This document shows positions 59,621 to 64,000 of a stretch of 64,000 bases of DNA, in pieces; position 1 is the stretch's first letter, and each line of letters starts with the position of its first letter. Position numbers and translations under genes: made by a program. This DNA is from Siphonodentalium dalli (Eukaryota; Mollusca; Scaphopoda; Gadilida; Siphonodentaliidae): contig CP136068.1 of the NCBI GenBank assembly GCA_032622095.1, forward strand, positions 159,857,465 through 159,921,464, written 5' to 3'. Below the pieces are notes generated by a model, which saw only the letters and a program-made list of their open reading frames with translations, made no database searches and was not told where the DNA came from.

Positions 59621-60065
59621 GTTATGCCAATTATGGCAAAGGTGATGTAAAGACATGATAACTCAGGGCAAGTTCCGCAAGCACCACACCGACACACCGA
59701 GCAGGCAGATAAAAACCAGTGTGATGCATCGACTGGTAACAGGAAGGCGTGAACCCACGGTTATCTAAAGGTCAACAAAAATAGTTAGGATAGTAGAACG
59801 GTTGATTATTCATCGGTTATGTGAAGTTTTAATCACGTGATAATAGTATAAGGCATATACATGTATATATTAAGCACATAGAGTAGTTACACACATATGT
59901 AGTTACACAAATATTGATAAAGGTTATCGTAGTATACATTGGATGAGTATAGTTATTGATAAATATAGTTAAGGGTTATCGTAGCATATTAGATGAATGT
60001 ACATGTAGTTTGTAAATTCATAAATATATGGTTATGACGTATATTACCCCATTTACATCCACAGT

Positions 60066-60415
60066 TATGCTGTATAGCACCCCCCCCCCCATCTCAATAT
60101 GATGTACATGACCCCCATCTCATAGTTACGATGTACATCACCCCCTCCCCATCTCACAATCATGGTGCACATTACCCGCCCCTAACCACACAAATTATGA
60201 CGCACATCACCCCCTCACCATCATAAAACCATGATGTGCATTACCCTTCCCCATCTCACAACCATGATGCACAGCACCCTCTCCATCCCACAACTATGAT
60301 GCACAGCACCCTTCCCCATCCCAGTACGATGCACTTGACCCCCTCCTTGTCCCACCATGTTGAACATTACCCAGTCCCCATCTCACAACCATGATGCACA
60401 TTACCCCTCCGCATG
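60066..60415 (+). repeat. C-rich ~35-40-bp minisatellite
   Basis: About nine degenerate copies of accatgatgcacattaccc followed by (c)tccccatctcaca. It includes a C10 run at 60079. Confidence 0.8.
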
Positions 60416-60589
60416 TCAGAGTTATGTTGTATGCCAATATGGCAAAGGGGGTGTCATATAATTATACTAATTTGGGGCAACTAAAGTTGAAGGTTATCGT
60501 TTCTGATTGTCCGAGCAGTTACTCATAAATATCATTAAAGGTTATCGTTGTGCATAGGATGACTATTGGTAGATGATGTGAGATAGGGA

Positions 60590-60895
60590 GCCAAAATTAT
60601 GTAGGCTACTGATTATTATATTGGATCAGCAGCTAGAACTAAGAGAAAGTGGAATCATTTTTGTTGTTGACATTTTTGACTTCATCAATTAATAAACGCA
60701 GGGCCACGAATGATCAGCGTAGGGGTGAGGTTATTTTTGTAAAAATAAGAAAAGTAGGGGTACCGTTATTCGGATCCCGAGAGTGCATCTTCAACAGATT
60801 CAACATTTCAATGATTCCAACCTAACATAGTGTGGTAATTATCCAACGGAGAGCTAAATAAATGTGGGAACCTGGTCAAGATCAACGTATCCAAG
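60590..60895 (+). repeat. ~305-bp repeat, copy 2 (inverted to 52255-52560)
   Basis: ggatcagcagctagaactaa, acgaatgatcagcgtagggg, tcggatcccgagagtgcatc and cctggtcaagatcaacg match the reverse complement of copy 1. Confidence 0.85.
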
Positions 60896-61010
60896 CCTAT
60901 TAGGGCCATTTAATTTTTGTTAAATATTCATTAAAATATTTCCTTTTTTATTTAAGTTTTTATATATATTCATTAAAATATTTCCTTTTTACTTTCTTTT
61001 TTTTACTTTC

Positions 61011-61230
61011 CACCTGGGAGATAACTTTTCTCCCTGGAAATAACTTATCTCCGAGGGAGAAAACTTTTTTCCCGGGAATTAACTTTTCTCACAGGGAGAT
61101 AACTTTTCTCCCGGGAATTAACTTTTCTCCCAGGGAGATAACTTATTTCCCAGGGAGAAAACTTATCTCCCGGGGAGAAAACGTTTCTCCCGGGAATTAA
61201 CTTTTCTCCCAGGGAGAAAACTTTTCTCCA
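61011..61230. repeat. 20-bp self-complementary minisatellite (gggagataacttttctccc)
   Basis: About eleven units of the type cagggagataacttttctcc or cgggaattaacttttctccc. Units are near-palindromic (gggaga...tctccc with a central aactt), so each can form a small hairpin and the array reads alike on both strands. Confidence 0.85.
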
Positions 61231-61350
61231 CCGGTGGAAAAATCACGTGATTTTACATGCAGCACGTGACAGGTGTAGTGTGGATTGGCATACATAACAC
61301 ATGTTACACATGTATGTATAGACCTGCTCACATATAATTATTTATGTTAA

Positions 61351-61978
61351 AGGGGTACTGTACGCCATTTTCAATAAATTCCCGGTGATAACAACGATCT
61401 ATTATCGATACTATATAGAAATATAAGTAATTTGAGTCGAAGATGTATTCTGTAAACGCTCAGGCTATCTTAAAATTTAATAATTTAAAAGTTAATAATT
61501 TACTCAGGCTATCTTAAAATTTAATAATTTAAAAGTTAATAATTTAATATAAATTGATTTTATGGCTCCAGCCATAAAATGGCGTCTCTTAAAATTCGAA
61601 TTTCCGTGTACAAAACGTAATCAAATTATAATTGAGGGATACTGGATTAGGAAAACAATTGCACACACGATCGTTTGAAACATTATGCTTATACGGGGAG
61701 AAAACCCAAGCCACTCATTGACTAGTGACGGTACACTAACTTAAATGAGTATATGGGACTACTAAGCATATAATATAATGTTTATTTGATTCATTTGGTT
61801 GAAAACTTTACAAAAATTACTCGACAACGACAATTTGTATTTTTGCATTCCGGTAAATTTGCCATCCGTAACAATACTTCGTACTCAACAGACTTTCAAA
61901 AAATGGAAAAGTTGTTAACTTATTCTCCGACTCGGGGATTATAGAAACCAACAACAACATCTTGGGTACAGTACCCCT
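61351..61978. mobile_element. TTAA-flanked MITE (~628 bp)
   Basis: Terminal inverted repeats AGGGGTACTGTAC (61351) and GTACAGTACCCCT (ending 61978) are flanked on both sides by TTAA (61347-61350 and 61979-61982). TTAA duplications are characteristic of piggyBac and Kolobok transposons; the AGGG start fits Kolobok-type ends better (from memory). The interior is non-coding, with a 45-bp internal duplication (about 61458 and 61503). Confidence 0.8.
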
Positions 61979-62552
61979 TTAAAGAGTGACATAGCAAAAA
62001 GTGGTTCATGGGTATGGTGTGTAGGCCTACATTCTCTGGGACAGTTACTGCCATCACATGCTGCTACGCATCACTAATGGCATTCCCATTCGCTCAATGA
62101 TATACGCTTCGCTCATTTGGATTAATTGGATTAAAGTGATACGCTCCGTTCAAGCCCATACTAAATTTGTTTTCCCTACCTTTATAATAATTATTTAGAT
62201 ACGACAAACCTCATACCTCCCCGTATACACGCATATTTCGTCAATTATCAGCATGTTCGTTATTATTTTACCACCTCGATGTCATCTGTGGGTCCGCCTA
62301 TTTTTTCAATTTAATGTTGCGTCACTTCATAAAGAGTGTTTAAGGATGCCGTTGATACGTTATGCATTCAACAGAATCGTTTCGCCATGTCATTACAAAG
62401 AGCGTTTAATGATATTTACCCCATTGTTTCGCCACTAACACGTGCTATAGGTCCAATTTACAGCGATTTGGTGCATTTCACGACCACCGGTAGTCCAAAA
62501 TGGAACCACCACTATACTAGCGATGGTCAGTACTCAGTACACTCTTAAAACG

Positions 62553-63182
62553 ACTGTGTGGTAGAACCACACATTTACCACACAGTTTGTGAAGCCACGT
62601 GATCGAGCACAACATTGTGTGGTGAATTGTGTGGCAAATGATCACACATCTGTTGTGTGGCGGTGGCGAACAAACTGTGTGGATCGACCAAACAACTTGT
62701 TCTTTGTAGGCACACATAAAATGTGTGCTAAGTTGCGCACAAGATTGTGTGGATGCAGATGAACAGTTTATGTGTGGTAACTGACCTACATAGTTGTGTA
62801 GTTGACACACAGAAAGATGTTTGGGTCCATCACATTTATTTGTTCGTTGAATGGACACAAATATGTTTGCACTAAGGAAACAATATGTTCCCCGCTACCA
62901 CACAAGATTGTATTGTTATTGTACACAATGTTGTTGGGCGAGACTACACATATGTGTTAATCACATGCGAACTCATTTGTGTGGTTGATCCAAACAATAG
63001 TGTTCACCGCCGTTACACTATTTGTATTGGTATTGTACACAATGTTGTTGGGCAAGACTACACATATGTGTTAATCACATGCGTACACATTTGTGTGGTT
63101 GATCCAAACAATAGTGTTCACCGCCACTACACTATTTGTATTGTTCTTGTACACAATGCTGTTTGGCAAGACAACACATAAT
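62553..63182. repeat. TGTGTGG/CCACACA-rich array with 114-bp tandem units
   Basis: 62560-62830 is dense in inverted acacaa/ttgtgtgg words. From about 62907 to 63180 a 114-bp unit (gtacacaatgttgttgggc, gactacacatatgtgttaat, tgtggttgatccaaacaata) repeats about 2.4 times. A further fragment lies at 63740-63799. 114 is a multiple of three, so a frame (IVHNVVGQDYTYVLITC) stays open for 98 codons; this is not evidence of a gene. Confidence 0.8.
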
Positions 63183-64000
63183 AATCGAATAATCGAATAA
63201 TTAGTTATGTTACAAACACACTTCGTCACTTATTAAATACCTATTAAATACATTAACTAAACAGCTCATTAATGGAATGGAAATAATTCTGATAACCCGC
63301 TGTTTTCAAATTATCTCCAATTGGGTCGTAGCGTGATCAAATTTGTTTTGATTTTAGATTCTTCATTGGCTTGTGACAATAAATGTTGATCAATTTAACA
63401 TGATCAAATTCTCTCTTTTTTCTCCGTGACATATCTTATCCTGATGTTAATGGCAAGTTTATCTACCCCATTTTCAACTACTACCTGCACTCCCTTTCCC
63501 TTTCTCTTTCCTATCCCTTCATCTATAAACTTTATTATTCGGACCATACAGAACCAAACCCGTCTGCTATACCCCAAAGGTATCTATTTGGGGTAACATT
63601 TATTTACTGAGGATAGGACTTAACAAATGCCCCAAGCTTGTTGCCCAATCCTCGTTTGAACACATTAAGATTATATGTTATGTATTTATTGTTTGTAATT
63701 ATGTTCTGTTTAGTTCAAATAAAATATTGTTTAAATCAAGACAACACATATGTGTTAATTATATGAGTACAAATTTGTGTGGTTGATCCAAACAATAGGC
63801 TGCTAATCCTGCAAAAAAACAAAAATCATATTCAACGAAGAGTGTTTACACCGATATTTATTGGCCATACATATAGTTCGGCTATCGGTGAACGTCTTTT
63901 TTCCTGCCATACATATGAAATGTTATAGTCTACTGATGCTTGACGTGCGGCGCTGGACGTTATCGAATATTAACTTATCAAACAGCAAACATGCATATCC
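63183..64000. other. terminal stretch, no gene recognised
   Basis: Contains one outlying fragment of the 114-bp repeat (63740-63799) and otherwise unremarkable AT-rich sequence. Confidence 0.5.

Noticed and set aside
62336-62548. Plus-strand stretch (MSLQRAFNDIYPIVSPLTRA) as an exon
   Set aside because: It reads protein-like and ends near a GT, but the acceptor side is poor and no family is recognised.
62885-63181. 98-codon ORF with repeated IVHNVVGQDYTYVLITC
   Set aside because: A 114-bp tandem repeat whose length is a multiple of three. No gene signals.

Overview
This is an AT-rich stretch of animal nuclear DNA. The evidence is split genes with GT/AG introns of 1 to 9 kb, a calcium-binding EGF exon with 1-1 phases, a PAN/Apple exon behind a signal peptide, a metazoan histone-type mRNA 3' stem-loop, and many LINE, Crypton-like, hAT-like and foldback elements. 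Nothing suggests bacterial DNA. The mix fits a marine invertebrate, perhaps a mollusc or other spiralian; that placement is inference only. No rRNA or tRNA gene and no CRISPR array was seen by eye.

Layout. (1) 3.2-26.4 kb, + strand: the 3' part of a secreted or membrane protein gene. Five exons (3208-3321, 4341-4404, 13354-13465, 20059-20238, 26261-26365) join with matching phases into one EGF-like domain, then a discoidin-like beta-sandwich of the kind at the N-terminus of FBXL4, then a stop and AATAAA. Its introns carry most of the repeats in the first half: a LINE RT relic (9.0-9.4 kb), a 21-bp minisatellite (14.9-15.7 kb), a broken Crypton-like tyrosine recombinase gene with hairpin flanks (15.9-19.8 kb), a 39-bp minisatellite starting exactly at the exon 4 donor (20.2-21.2 kb) and two foldback repeats (21.6-22.7 kb). 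(2) 27.6-32.9 kb, - strand: a nearly full-length but frameshifted non-LTR retrotransposon. ORF1 has an RRM-like region, a CCHC knuckle and an SGNH esterase; ORF2 has an AP endonuclease, a reverse transcriptase and a C-terminal zinc motif. (3) 33.4-34.4 kb: a hAT-like non-autonomous transposon. (4) 34.4-43 kb: repeats and AT-rich spacer. (5) 43.0-43.3 kb, + strand: first coding exon of a secreted PAN/Apple protein, with an exact 70-bp copy of part of it 1 kb downstream. (6) 44-52 kb: dispersed repeats. (7) 53.0-57.6 kb: an unusual block with a long-TIR element, a GC-rich nested palindrome, a compact intronless 145-codon gene ending in a canonical histone-type stem-loop (55.13-55.60 kb, - strand) and a composite inverted/direct repeat. 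(8) 58.7-64 kb: further dispersed repeats, minisatellites and a TTAA-flanked MITE.

The clearest host genes are the EGF/discoidin-like gene and the PAN/Apple exon. The item most worth following is the small non-histone ORF with a histone 3' end. Second are the Crypton-like element with its reiterated ATACCCCCGATGTT motif and the splice-donor-derived minisatellite. Everything here comes from reading the sequence; no database search was possible.
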